From Shewanella sp. NFH-SH190041 (GTDB lineage: Bacteria; Pseudomonadota; Gammaproteobacteria; Enterobacterales; Shewanellaceae), in the NCBI RefSeq assembly GCF_024363255.1, contig NZ_AP026070.1, forward strand, positions 1,612,001 to 1,676,000: DNA of 64,000 nucleotides, in the 5' to 3' direction. The notes beneath the pieces were generated by a model. The model was not told the DNA's origin. It searched no databases and saw only the letters and a list, made by a program, of their open reading frames with translations. Positions 28,655 to 39,300 of this stretch are shown piece by piece. Within the stretch, counting starts at the first letter, position 1. The number at the start of each line of letters is the position of its first letter. The position numbers and the translations under genes were made by a program.

Positions 28655-29440
28655 TTACCACTTACGTTTTTGTTGGAATAATATATCTAACTCATCATTT
28701 TGTTTTTCTGGCTCAGGCATAGGCTGTGGTGGCGCTTGGGTTTTCTGATCCCCCATAATGATATCCAGCAGCTTTTTGGCATCATCAACTTTTTTGACGA
28801 TAAAAGGATCTTTTGGGGTTTGACGCTTGATGGCATTGAGGGTGGCTAATGCCTTGGTAACCATTTGTTTAGCGCTGCCATATTGTTTCATTTCACACGC
28901 ACTGCGTGCGCGGCTGAGCATAGATTCAACATTGATCCTCAATTGCAGATTATCAATGCGTTTTTCTTCTTCATTGAATACCCCAGGTTCAATACGTCCT
29001 TTATTACTTTCGATACGTAAAATCGCTTTCATTTTTTTCAGGCATTGCACTAATTGTAAGATTTGTTTGTCATTATCTGGCAGGCGGAAACTTTCGATTG
29101 CTGGAGGCGGGGTATCATTTTGAGCCAGTGTGGTAATTTGCTGGGCGATATTTATTTGTCGGCGTTGGTATTCGCTTTTTTGATTATCTGCTGCGACTTG
29201 AGATGCATTGATGAGGGCATCATTCATGCGCTGATACAGTACCAAAATTAACCGATTAGAACAGGGGATAGCCGTCAGGTTGGCAAGAATACTTTCCGTT
29301 TCGTCCATAATGGCCCGCTGTTTGAGCAGCTCGTTGCGGCGCAAAGTTTCGGTGCGCTCTTTTTGTTGCTGAATAATATTGATACCGATGACCAACATCA
29401 GCAAGACACCGATTAAAAACAGCACCACATAAAAAATCAT
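28655..29440 (-). CDS. Single-pass membrane protein with coiled-coil region, unknown function
   Basis: 261 residues that I recognise only as a conserved hypothetical near cysB in this lineage. Residues 2-23 form one membrane helix (FYVVLFLIGVLLMLVIGINII). The rest is mostly helical and charged, cytoplasmic by the positive-inside rule (QQQKERTETLRRNELLKQRA follows). A middle segment (LQLRINVESMLSRARSACEMKQYGSAKQMVTKALATLNAI) looks TPR- or helix-bundle-like. The tail is Pro/Gln-rich and ends with DELDILFQQKRKW. It is divergent from cysB. No function should be assigned. Confidence 0.75.
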   Translation of the reverse strand: MIFYVVLFLIGVLLMLVIGINIIQQQKERTETLRRNELLKQRAIMDETESILANLTAIPCSNRLILVLYQRMNDALINASQVAADNQKSEYQRRQINIAQQITTLAQNDTPPPAIESFRLPDNDKQILQLVQCLKKMKAILRIESNKGRIEPGVFNEEEKRIDNLQLRINVESMLSRARSACEMKQYGSAKQMVTKALATLNAIKRQTPKDPFIVKKVDDAKKLLDIIMGDQKTQAPPQPMPEPEKQNDELDILFQQKRKW

Positions 29441-29564
29441 AATTTTTGCATCATCCTTGCCGGCCGAATTAATCGATCGTTAAATCAATAAACTAGCATA
29501 GTTATTATGATTCTGCCTTTTTCCACTGATAGGCAGTAACATGCATTAACCTCGTTATTCCTGT

Positions 29565-30648
<1,084 letters not shown>

Positions 30649-30687
30649 GTCCCGGCAGGGCTAAATGCCTAATGGTGTTTGGGCGAG

Positions 30688-32064
30688 TTAACACTCAACA
30701 ATATTGACCGCCAGGCCTCCCTTGGCGGTTTCTTTGTATTTAGAGCGCATATCTTTGCCGGTATCCATCATGGTTTTAATGACTTTATCTAAAGAAACTT
30801 TATGCTGGCCATCACCTCTTAGCGCCATTCTGGAGGCGTTGATTGCTTTTACGGCGCCCATGGCATTACGTTCGATACAAGGTACTTGCACCAGTCCACC
30901 CACCGGGTCGCAGGTTAATCCCAGATTATGTTCCATACCAATTTCTGCAGCATTTTCTACCTGAACCACAGTGCCGCCCATAATTTCAGTTAATGCTGCT
31001 GCGGCCATGGAGCAGGCAACGCCTACCTCGCCTTGACAACCCACCTCTGCACCAGAGATAGAGGCATTTTTTTTGTATAAAATGCCAATTGCCGCGGCGG
31101 TGAGCAAAAAGCGGCTGCAAATTGCTTTATCGACCGGTTGGACAAAGGTATCGAAGTAGCACAATACCGCAGGAATTATGCCAGCGGCACCATTTGTTGG
31201 TGCTGTCACGACTCGATCGCCTGCTGCATTTTGCTCATTGACTGAAAGTGCGAAGAGATCGACCCAGTCCATGGCGTTAAGCGGGTCAACATTGTTTTTA
31301 CCTTCGGCTTTTAGGCGGCGATACAACCCCGGGGCTCTGCGGCGTAGTTTTAGCCCGCCTGGTAACAGCCCTTCCCGTTCATACCCTCGCTCAACACAAC
31401 GCTTCATGGTTTGCCAGATTTGCCATAACCCATCGAGGATGGTGTCATCATCGGCGACGGTGCGTTCATTGGCTAACATCAGTGCAGAAATACTCAGCCC
31501 ATGCTCATTGCAAAGGTGAAGTAATTCTGCAGCACTGTTGAAGTCATAGGGGACAGCTTTAATCGGGGTTGCTGGGGAGGCATCTCGAGCCTGAATTTCA
31601 TCCTCATCCAGGATGAATCCGCCCCCGACAGAATAATAGGTACGCTGATAGAGCAATTGACCCTGTTGGTATGCATATAGCGTCATGGCATTCGCGTGGG
31701 CGGGTAAGCTTTTGCGACGGTGAAATGTTAAGCCATGCTCTCGGGTGAAACGAACTGTGTGTCCACCGGGTAGCGTAAGTGTTTGTTGCTGCTCAACCTG
31801 AGCTAAAATCTCATCAACACTGTCAGTATCGACCGTATCCGGCATTTCTCCCATTAAGCCAAGAATAACGGCTTTACCTGTGCCATGGCCTTTACCTGTT
31901 TGCCCTAAAGAACCAAATAATTTAGCTCGGAACTCATCGGCTTGGGGAAGTAATTGCAGCGTTGTTAAGGTAGTAATAAATGCATTGCCGGCTTTCATTG
32001 GGCCGACAGTATGGGAGCTGGAAGGCCCAATCCCAATTTTGAACATATCAAACACACTGATCAT
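30688..32064 (-). CDS. sdaA: L-serine dehydratase (SdaA/SdaB type)
   Basis: Iron-sulfur enzyme deaminating L-serine to pyruvate and ammonia; 458 residues, the single-chain form. The N-terminal beta domain has SVFDMFKIGIGPSSSHTVGPMKAG. The alpha domain carries the cluster cysteines in GAEVGCQGEVGVACSMAAAAL and LGLTCDPVGGLVQVPCIERNAMGAVKAINAS. The C-terminus MDTGKDMRSKYKETAKGGLAV is typical. It cannot be separated into SdaA or SdaB here. It converges with cysB and has AAGG before the start. Confidence 0.93.
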   Translation of the reverse strand: MISVFDMFKIGIGPSSSHTVGPMKAGNAFITTLTTLQLLPQADEFRAKLFGSLGQTGKGHGTGKAVILGLMGEMPDTVDTDSVDEILAQVEQQQTLTLPGGHTVRFTREHGLTFHRRKSLPAHANAMTLYAYQQGQLLYQRTYYSVGGGFILDEDEIQARDASPATPIKAVPYDFNSAAELLHLCNEHGLSISALMLANERTVADDDTILDGLWQIWQTMKRCVERGYEREGLLPGGLKLRRRAPGLYRRLKAEGKNNVDPLNAMDWVDLFALSVNEQNAAGDRVVTAPTNGAAGIIPAVLCYFDTFVQPVDKAICSRFLLTAAAIGILYKKNASISGAEVGCQGEVGVACSMAAAALTEIMGGTVVQVENAAEIGMEHNLGLTCDPVGGLVQVPCIERNAMGAVKAINASRMALRGDGQHKVSLDKVIKTMMDTGKDMRSKYKETAKGGLAVNIVEC

Positions 32065-32369
32065 AGTGATAGCCTTGTGTCATGAAGGGGGGATCTCGCA
32101 CATCATCAGGTAACAGATTAGTCTTGAACGGCGCTGATGAAAATGGATAACGTTACTTGGATGGTGCGACTGCGCGTTTGAGTATCCCATAGAATAGCGC
32201 TTGGGTGGGAATGAGATTTTTTATTGATTTCCAATCGGATAAACGGAGTTAATCCACTTTGTTTTCACTTGACGCCACGGGGATGACGTGCGACATATTA
32301 TCTGGTTTTTATCGGTTTAAGGCGCAGCATGATACCTAATTGCGCTTTCGCAGGAGCAGAGCACATAGC
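32065..32369. other. Divergent intergenic region sdaA/nagZ
   Basis: About 305 bases separating divergent genes, so it must hold both promoters. I see no well-matched sigma-70 pair. CAGGAG at 32350-32355, about 14 bases before the nagZ start, is the nearest ribosome binding site. Confidence 0.35.
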
Positions 32370-33428
32370 ATGAGTTATCTGATGATGGATTTAGCGTCTA
32401 CCGCGCTATCCCCCTTGGAACAACAACAGTTAGCCCATCCAGCAGTAGGTGGGGTCATTTTATTTAGTCGCAATTTTACTACCCGATCACAGTTATGTTC
32501 GTTGGTTGCCGATATCAGGGCGGTGAGGCCGGAGATGCTGATTGCCGTCGATCATGAAGGGGGGCGAGTGCAGCGTTTTCGAGAGGGGTTTACTGAGATC
32601 CCGGCGGTGGGTGATCTGCTGCCGCTAGCTGGTGGGAATCGTCAGCAGGCGGCGGATTGGGCGCGGGAATTGGGCTTTGTGATGGCTCTGGAACTGCTGG
32701 CTTGTGATATTGATTTGAGTTTTGCGCCTGTGTTGGATCTTAACCGGATTAGCCGGGTGATAGGTCGACGCAGTTTCAGCGCCAGTCCCGAGGATGTTGC
32801 GGTATTAGCAAGCGCATGGATCGAGGGCATGACCGATGCGGGCATGCGTAGCGTTGGGAAACATTTCCCCGGTCATGGCAGTGTGGCAGCCGATTCCCAT
32901 ATTGATATTCCGGTGGATTCTCGCTTGCTGGCGGATATTCGTGCTGATGATATGCAGCCGTTTGCGGATTTGATCGCCGCAGGGTTGCTGGACGGTATGA
33001 TGCCGGCCCATGTGGTTTATAAGCAGGTGGATGCCCATCCAGCTGGTTTTTCGCGTTTCTGGTTACAGCAGATTTTGCGCGGCGAGTTGGGTTTTGAGGG
33101 GGTAATTTTTTCTGATGATTTGGGCATGCAAGGCGCCAGTGTCGCTGGCGATTACCCTCAGCGGGTGAATGCTGCGCTTAATGCGGGTTGTGATATGGTG
33201 CTGGTTTGTAATGCTCCTGATGGTGTGGCCGCGCTGTTAGATGATAGTTTTTGTTGGCCGGATACCCCACCGCTTCATCCCGGCACGAAGCTGCGGGCAG
33301 ATAAAGCTCGTTTAATGAATGTTTTGGAGCAGGATGCCAGTTCAACGGATAGCCGCTGGCTACGAGGACGAGCGTTGGCGCAACGACTCAACTGCCATCC
33401 TGAGGCAACTGATTGGAGAAGAACATGA
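32370..33428 (+). CDS. nagZ: Beta-N-acetylhexosaminidase NagZ
   Basis: Cytoplasmic glycoside hydrolase family 3 enzyme that removes N-acetylglucosamine from anhydro-muropeptides during murein recycling; in bacteria with AmpC its products affect beta-lactamase induction. The start at 32370 ([11 protein letters not shown]) aligns with E. coli MGPVMLDVEG and gives 352 residues. Seen are [29 protein letters not shown], the family signature [14 protein letters not shown] (164-177) and the nucleophile region [10 protein letters not shown] (Asp249/Asp250). Its stop overlaps the ycfP start (ATGA), as in the E. coli pair. Confidence 0.95.
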   Translation: MSYLMMDLASTALSPLEQQQLAHPAVGGVILFSRNFTTRSQLCSLVADIRAVRPEMLIAVDHEGGRVQRFREGFTEIPAVGDLLPLAGGNRQQAADWARELGFVMALELLACDIDLSFAPVLDLNRISRVIGRRSFSASPEDVAVLASAWIEGMTDAGMRSVGKHFPGHGSVAADSHIDIPVDSRLLADIRADDMQPFADLIAAGLLDGMMPAHVVYKQVDAHPAGFSRFWLQQILRGELGFEGVIFSDDLGMQGASVAGDYPQRVNAALNAGCDMVLVCNAPDGVAALLDDSFCWPDTPPLHPGTKLRADKARLMNVLEQDASSTDSRWLRGRALAQRLNCHPEATDWRRT

Positions 33429-33979
33429 TTTTATATTTGCATGGTTTTGATGCTACAAGTCCAGGAAATGCAGAAAAAATAAGGCAGTTGGGCTTTATTG
33501 ACGAAGACGTTCGCTTAGTCAGTTACAGCACGCGGCATCCCCGGCATGATATGCAGCATTTACTCAAAGAAGTGGAAAAACAATGTCGTCTCAGTGATGA
33601 TCCTGCGCCATTAATGATAGGCGTTGGACTCGGAGGTTATTGGTGTGAACGGATAGCGTTTCTTTCTGGACTGCGGGCGGTGATGATTAACCCCAATTTG
33701 CATCCGGCGCAGACCATGGAAGGGAAAATTGATCGGCCTGAGGAGTATGTGGATATTGCGGCCAAATGTGTTAGTCATTTCCGGGAAAAAAACCGTGATA
33801 ATGCCTTGGTGATTTTATGTCGTCAGGACACGGATTTGGATAATTTGGCCAGCGAAGCCTTATTGTCGCCATATTATCAGGTGCTCTGGGATGAAGACCA
33901 GGGGCATAAACTGCCTTCTCTTGGCCCTCATCTTATGGCAATTAAAGCTTTCAGAGCAGAAACACCACACAGCAAGTAA
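33425..33979 (+). CDS. ycfP: YcfP, alpha/beta-hydrolase-fold protein
   Basis: 184-residue protein of the UPF0227/YcfP family, strongly like E. coli YcfP in sequence and position after nagZ. The start at 33425 ([15 protein letters not shown]) overlaps the nagZ stop, so translation is coupled. Seen are [17 protein letters not shown], the elbow-like [39 protein letters not shown] and [15 protein letters not shown]. The elbow is GVGLG rather than GxSxG, so the expected nucleophile serine is missing and esterase activity is uncertain. Confidence 0.9.
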   Translation: MILYLHGFDATSPGNAEKIRQLGFIDEDVRLVSYSTRHPRHDMQHLLKEVEKQCRLSDDPAPLMIGVGLGGYWCERIAFLSGLRAVMINPNLHPAQTMEGKIDRPEEYVDIAAKCVSHFREKNRDNALVILCRQDTDLDNLASEALLSPYYQVLWDEDQGHKLPSLGPHLMAIKAFRAETPHSK

Positions 33980-34890
33980 TGTAGGTTTGCCCTGACCTTT
34001 TGCTAAGGTTTTTTGATGCACCGCAAAGGAGACTCGGTTAGGAGGGGGTCAACTGAGCCTCAGCTTGTTAGCTGCAAAATCAGTTTGAAAGATGATCTGT
34101 TTTTAGAGGGTGCTGACTTCTTGCGGTTGAATTTTGTTCGATGTGAAAGTGTTTTAATGACGGCCAGAGGTTTGTAGCCTCGTTATGTGTAAGCAAGAAC
34201 CACGCAATAAAGCGTGAAACGTTTTTAGCCGAACCCTTCGGGCAGCGTTTGATGCTTCTAGCTATGTGTTATCGGTTTATCAGATAGCGCAACTACCTAT
34301 CAAAAGCTTTGGTCTTGTATAAAGTTTCCTTAAGTCGTTGCATAAACAAACTAGACAGGTTAATAGCCTCCAATGCATTGCTACTTTTTATGATGATCAG
34401 TTTTGTCTTACTGCTAGCGATTTTTCTCTGACAGGCGGGGAACACTGTGTTTTCTTTGTTTTAACTGTATCCATGATTTTTGGGATCGTCAATCGCTGTT
34501 GTGTTCTTTCAATGCTGTCCTTCTGTGTATTTGGGCTCGCAAGCAAGCTTCATTACTTAGCCTCAAATTGCTGAGCAAATCTTCGAAATATGCTCTGGCT
34601 TATTGTTGTTATTGCCTTTTGTGAATGGTGGCCGCTTTAAGATAGTTTCTATTCTGCCGGGTAATTTTGCGAAAAAGGTTAGTTGAAATAGTGTCAAGTA
34701 TCGGTATTTCATCGGGATTAGCAAGCTATCATGAACCCAGTCTTATCACTGTTTAAATAGAGCAAGAATGTTTGTTGTTTTTTTATAACAAGCTGCAAAC
34801 AAAGCGTTAAATTGGTGATATATGTTGATTTAATGAGAATAGGCCAATTTTCACCCTAAAAACTTGTTGCACTTATTTCTATTCCCTGTA
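33980..34890. other. Long non-coding stretch after ycfP
   Basis: Gene-free region of about 900 bases. A weak terminator (ACCTT, loop, AAGGT, then T-run at 33995-34014) closes nagZ-ycfP. At 34160-34250 there is a hairpin-rich segment, listed separately. From 34330 to 34870 the sequence is AT-rich; short frames such as 34338-34574 have no ribosome binding site or recognisable protein. It could be decayed sequence. Confidence 0.45.
34160..34250. repeat. Hairpin-rich segment, possible dispersed intergenic repeat
   Basis: Closely packed inverted repeats: GAGG/CCTC at 34167-34181, CACGC/GCGTG around AATAAA at 34201-34216, and AAACG/CGTTT (34218-34250) enclosing CCGAA/TTCGG. This density of short perfect stems is typical of mobile intergenic repeats or a structured RNA. 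No second copy is seen in this window, so repeat status is inference. Confidence 0.3.
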
Positions 34891-34894
34891 GAGT

Positions 34895-35009
34895 GACGGT
34901 CATTCAGATGGGTTACATGTTGATACATGTAATGTTTTCATCTGGATGCATTTTATTTGCGTATGTCGCCCGATAGCAGCTAACAGCGGTTTCGTTAGCT
35001 GTTTTTTTT
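34895..35009 (+). ncRNA. Candidate small RNA or acyP leader ending in a terminator
   Basis: A long hairpin comes first: CATTCAGATG (34901-34910) pairs with CATCTGGATG (34939-34948), enclosing TTACATGT, TGAT, ACATGTAA. A 25-base single-stranded AT-rich stretch follows. Then comes a classic terminator: CAGCTAAC (34977-34984), GTTAGCTG (34994-35001) and eight T. A weak promoter (TTGCAC, 16 bases, TAGAGT ending about 34893) precedes it. The layout is that of a trans-acting small RNA of about 115 bases or of a transcription attenuator 80 bases before acyP. I do not recognise a known RNA family. Confidence 0.5.
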
Positions 35010-35088
35010 GCCTTAAATTTCCCTTTCGTTGTATGTTTTAACTCTGGTCGGAATCTGTTCCAGGGTCGCTAGATAACGGAGTTAAAGG

Positions 35089-35364
35089 ATGAAACGGGTA
35101 GTGATATATATAACAGGTCATGTTCAAGGTGTTGGTTTTCGACGGGCAACACAGGCTAAAGCTAACGCATTGCGATTAACGGGTTATGTGATCAATCGGG
35201 CAGATGGGCAGGTTGAGATCTTGGCTCAGGGTGGATTCCCCGCTGTTGATGAATTAATTAACTGGTGCTGGAATGGGGTTGCTGGGGCTCAAGTCAGCAA
35301 TGTGCTGGTGGAAGATGACGAGGCAGATGATATCTACCTCGACTTCTCTATTGTGGCATTATGA
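35089..35364 (+). CDS. acyP: Acylphosphatase
   Basis: Small cytosolic enzyme hydrolysing acyl phosphates, 91 residues. The active-site loop GHVQGVGFR (10-18, with catalytic Arg18) and the catalytic Asn36 in GYVINRADGQVEI are intact. AAAGG lies just before the ATG. A terminator-ended structured region lies 80 bases upstream and may control it. It is convergent with csiV, with only 15 bases between the stop codons. Confidence 0.94.
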   Translation: MKRVVIYITGHVQGVGFRRATQAKANALRLTGYVINRADGQVEILAQGGFPAVDELINWCWNGVAGAQVSNVLVEDDEADDIYLDFSIVAL

Positions 35365-35379
35365 TGCTGCTATTTAGGA

Positions 35380-36387
35380 TTATTGGAGCTTGATTGGAGC
35401 TTGATTGGAGCTTGATTGGAGCTTGATTGGAGCTTGGGTATGCTGTGGCATATCCTTAGGTTGCACCATTTTACGGATTTGGATCAGCATGCCCAATTTC
35501 GGGTGATCAAAATAGTTGATCTCATCACTGCGAACTCGGCGATTCTGCCTCATATGAATAGCATACAGAAAAGGTACTTTTTCCATTTCTGAAGCTATTG
35601 GCGTAGGTGATACATGCATTGTTTTGATTGTATCACTATCGTTTTCCTGTGGTGCTGTTAAGGTTTTCTCTCCCTCTTCTCTTAGTACTAAATTAGTTTC
35701 AATATAGAGCCAGTGGTTGAGGTATATATTCAGCGTGCCATCCAGTTGCCACACTGGTTTATCATTCTGGGGCTGCAGATAGTCATTTAACACATCGAAG
35801 TGTTTTATCAACTGATCATCGGTTTCAATTTTTATCCCATCAGCAGTGTATTGATCAGTGAAGTTTTTTCCACCATATAAACGTATAGGCTTGGCTAAAT
35901 TACGTGGCAACATATTTTCTTGCCAAGTCATATGTAGCAGACCTTGTACACCAGGTTCTTTGTTTATCTTACTGATCAAGTTATTAAATTGACTCTGGCT
36001 GTTTGCTAACAGAATGGCTTTTTCTCCCCGTTTTGCATGTTGTGCTGTTGCTGCAGCAACCGTCAATGGAACCGTTGTTAAGGGAGTAGTGGTGTCTAAC
36101 TGCAATTGCTGATTACACCAGTCTGGGCGGGTAGCCCAATCTGCTGCGGTGCAACTATGTAATGCTTTTGCTGTATGATTGAGCTGTTTTGATATTACAG
36201 GAGTGATTAAGTCAATTGCGCCTTTGGTATCAGCCGGAATGGCAGTTTCAGGCCATTGCTCGGTATCGGCTGACTGGCGAGCAAAAATATAGACTTCCAC
36301 CTCAAACCAGCTGGCGTCAGCAGCTTGTGCTGAGCTGCTTAGCCCCCAAGTGATAAGTGCCAGGGTTATCCCAATTAAGCGAAACAC
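35380..36387 (-). CDS. csiV: CsiV-family peptidoglycan-associated periplasmic protein
   Basis: 335 residues with a clear signal peptide (FRLIGITLALITWGLSSSAQA, cleavage before ADASWF). It matches the CsiV family, described in Vibrio cholerae as a periplasmic peptidoglycan-binding protein needed for cell shape under D-amino acid stress. Family features are the start WFEVEVYIFARQ, the central TWQENMLPRN-RLYGGKNF part and the C-terminal HMRQNRRVRSDEINYFDHPKLGMLIQIRKM region. The last 18 residues come from an 11-bp tandem repeat and are probably not conserved. It follows mfd by two bases, so they are likely cotranscribed. Confidence 0.85.
   Translation of the reverse strand: MFRLIGITLALITWGLSSSAQAADASWFEVEVYIFARQSADTEQWPETAIPADTKGAIDLITPVISKQLNHTAKALHSCTAADWATRPDWCNQQLQLDTTTPLTTVPLTVAAATAQHAKRGEKAILLANSQSQFNNLISKINKEPGVQGLLHMTWQENMLPRNLAKPIRLYGGKNFTDQYTADGIKIETDDQLIKHFDVLNDYLQPQNDKPVWQLDGTLNIYLNHWLYIETNLVLREEGEKTLTAPQENDSDTIKTMHVSPTPIASEMEKVPFLYAIHMRQNRRVRSDEINYFDHPKLGMLIQIRKMVQPKDMPQHTQAPIKLQSSSNQAPIKLQ
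35382..35436. repeat. Five perfect 11-bp tandem repeats at the 3' end of csiV
   Basis: ATTGGAGCTTG is repeated five times without a mismatch, overlapping the csiV stop codon. On the minus strand it reads CAAGCTCCAAT. Since 11 is not a multiple of three, successive copies are read in different frames, giving the tail QAPIKLQSSSNQAPIKLQ, and any copy-number change alters the C-terminus and stop. Confidence 0.97.
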
Positions 36388-36389
36388 AT

Positions 36390-39300
36390 TTATTCTCCAA
36401 AACTATGTTGTGACAGCTGTTCCAACAAGGTGTTAAGTAAATCCAGTCTGTCTTTGGCGTTTTCGGCCGGGATCAGGAACTTTAACTTATTCGGGCCTTC
36501 CATTCGATACATTTGTGGTTGGCTCTGCAGTAAGCTGATGATAAATCCCGGATCAATTTGATGGTGTTCGGTAAATTCGATACTGCCGCCTTTGGCATGC
36601 ATTTCAATTTTTCCGGCTCCTAACTCGGTGGCTCTGTGTTTATATAAGGTGAGCGTGAGTAGATTTTTTGCCGCATCAGGCAATAAACCAAAGCGGTCGA
36701 TTAGCTCAACCCGAATTTCATCCAGTGCCGCTTCGCTATGGCAACTGGCGATACGTTTGTAGAGTGACAAACGCATATTGACGTCTGCGACATAATCTTC
36801 TGGTAACAGTGCGGGGATCCGTAAATCAATTTCACATTGCTGTTTCAGCATTTGCGCTAAAGAGGGTTCCTTACCAGCTTTCAACGCACTGACCGCACCT
36901 TCCAGCATATCCATATACAGGGTAAAGCCGATTTTCGAAATATGCCCGCTTTGCTCATCCCCCAGCAATTCTCCTGCGCCACGGATTTCCAAATCTTGAG
37001 TGGCCAACATAAAGCCAGCACCCAGATCTTCCAGTGCCTCCAGAGCCTCTAGCCGTTTTCTGGCATCCACTGTCATGCGCTTGGGATGGGGCGTCATCAG
37101 GTAGGCATATGCCTGATGATGAGAGCGTCCCACTCGTCCACGCAGCTGGTGCAGTTGCGCAAGACCAAAATGATCGGCTCGGTCAATAATAATTGTATTG
37201 GCACTAGGAACATCGATACCGGTTTCAATAATGGTGGTGCAGACCAGTACGTTAAAGCGTTGGTGATAAAAATCGGACATCACCTGTTCCAGCTCACGTT
37301 CACGCATCTGACCGTGGGCGGTGACAACCCGGGCTTCTGGGATGAGATCGCGGATATCGGCTGCACACTTTTCAATGGTTTCAACCGAATTGTGCAGTAA
37401 GTAGACCTGACCACCACGCAAAATTTCCCTGAGAATAGCCTCTTTTACTGTGGCTTGATCATATTCTCTAACGAAGGTTTTTACCGCCAAACGTTTTGCT
37501 GGTGGCGTGGCAATAATTGACAGGTCCCGCATACCAGACATGGCCATATTCAGTGTGCGAGGGATAGGGGTTGCTGTTAGCGTGAGAATATCAACATTTG
37601 CCCGCAACGCTTTGATTTTTTCTTTTTGCCGAACGCCGAATCGGTGTTCTTCATCAATTACCAGTAGCCCAAGGCGTTCAAACTTCACTTCAGACTGCAG
37701 CAATTTATGGGTACCGATGACAATATCCACTTTGCCTTGAGCAAGATCGGTTAATACGCCTTGCTGCTCTTTGGCGGTACGAAAGCGGCTCATCACTTCG
37801 ATGGTGACCGGCCAATCGGCAAATCTGTCTTTGAAATTTTCATAATGTTGTTGCGCCAGCAGTGTGGTCGGCACCAGTACCACAACCTGTTTACCCGCAT
37901 TAACGGCAACAAATGCTGCTCGCATGGCCACTTCAGTTTTACCAAAGCCCACATCACCGCACACGAGTCTGTCCATGGCAACGGCGGCCTGCATATCAGT
38001 TAACACTGCCTGAATAGCGGTTTCCTGATCCACGGTTTCTTCAAAGGGAAACCCTTGGGCAAATAATGCATATTCTTCTTCATCCAGTGGGCAGGCTTCT
38101 CCTGGTCTGGCTTGGCGCCGAGCATAGACATCCAGTAATTCTGCGGCGACATCACGAATTTTTTCAATAGCTCTGCGCTTGGCTTTGGCCCAGGTTTCAT
38201 TCCCCAGTTTGTTAAGCTGCAAGCTTTGTTCAGCGCCGGTGGCATAGCGGCTGATCAGATGCAATGACGCCACAGGCACATACAGGCGATCACCGCCAGC
38301 GTATTCTAGCTTCAGATACTCGGCCACTAATCCGCCGGTATCTAAGGTTTCTAACCCCTGATACAGGGCTACACCATGCTCTAAATGCACAATCGGCTGA
38401 CCAACTTTGAGTTCGGCCAGATTTTTAATCAGCAGATCTTGGCTTATCTGTTTTTGTTTATCTCGCCGACGTTGCTGGGCGATCCGTTGCCCGAACAGTT
38501 CAGTCTCACAGATAACAGCCAGATTGAGATCGGTCAGACGACACCCCTTGGACAGAGGGGCAACAATCAGTCCAAGGGGCTGCTTTGAGGCGAGAAAGGC
38601 ATCCAGATGGGAAACTACGGCAGGGCGAATATCAATTTTAGCCAGCAGCTCCAGCAGGGCTTCTCGCCGGCCTTCAGACTCAGCACAAAACAGCAGTCGT
38701 AATTGCGGATGAGCAGTATGAAAGTGTGCCAGGCCTTGTAGTGGCTGTTTTAATTTATGGTTGGCCGTAATATCGGGTAGGGCTGTCGCCTTGGCCTGTT
38801 TTACGCCCTTAACATCGCTTGCTTGCGTAACTAGTTGATAGCGAGGCAGAGGCTTGATGGCGGCAAACAGTTGCTCTGTCAGCAGATAAAGCTCTTGGGG
38901 TGCTAACAAAGGACGCAGGGGATCAACCCGGCGGTCTTCATAGCGACGTTCGATTTCGCTTAGATGACTGTGGGCGGCAGCTTCAATATCACCACAGGTG
39001 ACCACTTGGGTGTTCCCCGGCAGGTAGTCAAACAAGGTGGCGGTGGTATCAAAAAATAGCGGCAAGTAGTTTTCAATCCCAGCGGGCATCAGCCGATGAC
39101 TGACCTGTTGATAAATTGATTCAGGTGCATTAGATGCGGTTTCAAACCGGCGCCGGTAGCGCTGTCGAAAACCTTCAATGGCGCTGTTATCAGTAGGAAA
39201 TTCCTTGGCTGGTAGCATGCGCAGTTGTGTCAGTGGTGTTTCAGAGCGCTGAGTTTCAGGATCAAAATAACGCAGAGACTCCACTTCATCGTCAAACAGC

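Noticed and set aside
34338..34574. A 78-codon frame in the gene-free stretch before acyP
   Set aside because: The Cys/Phe-rich product has no coherent pattern, there is no ribosome binding site, and a short hydrophobic frame in another phase looks as likely.
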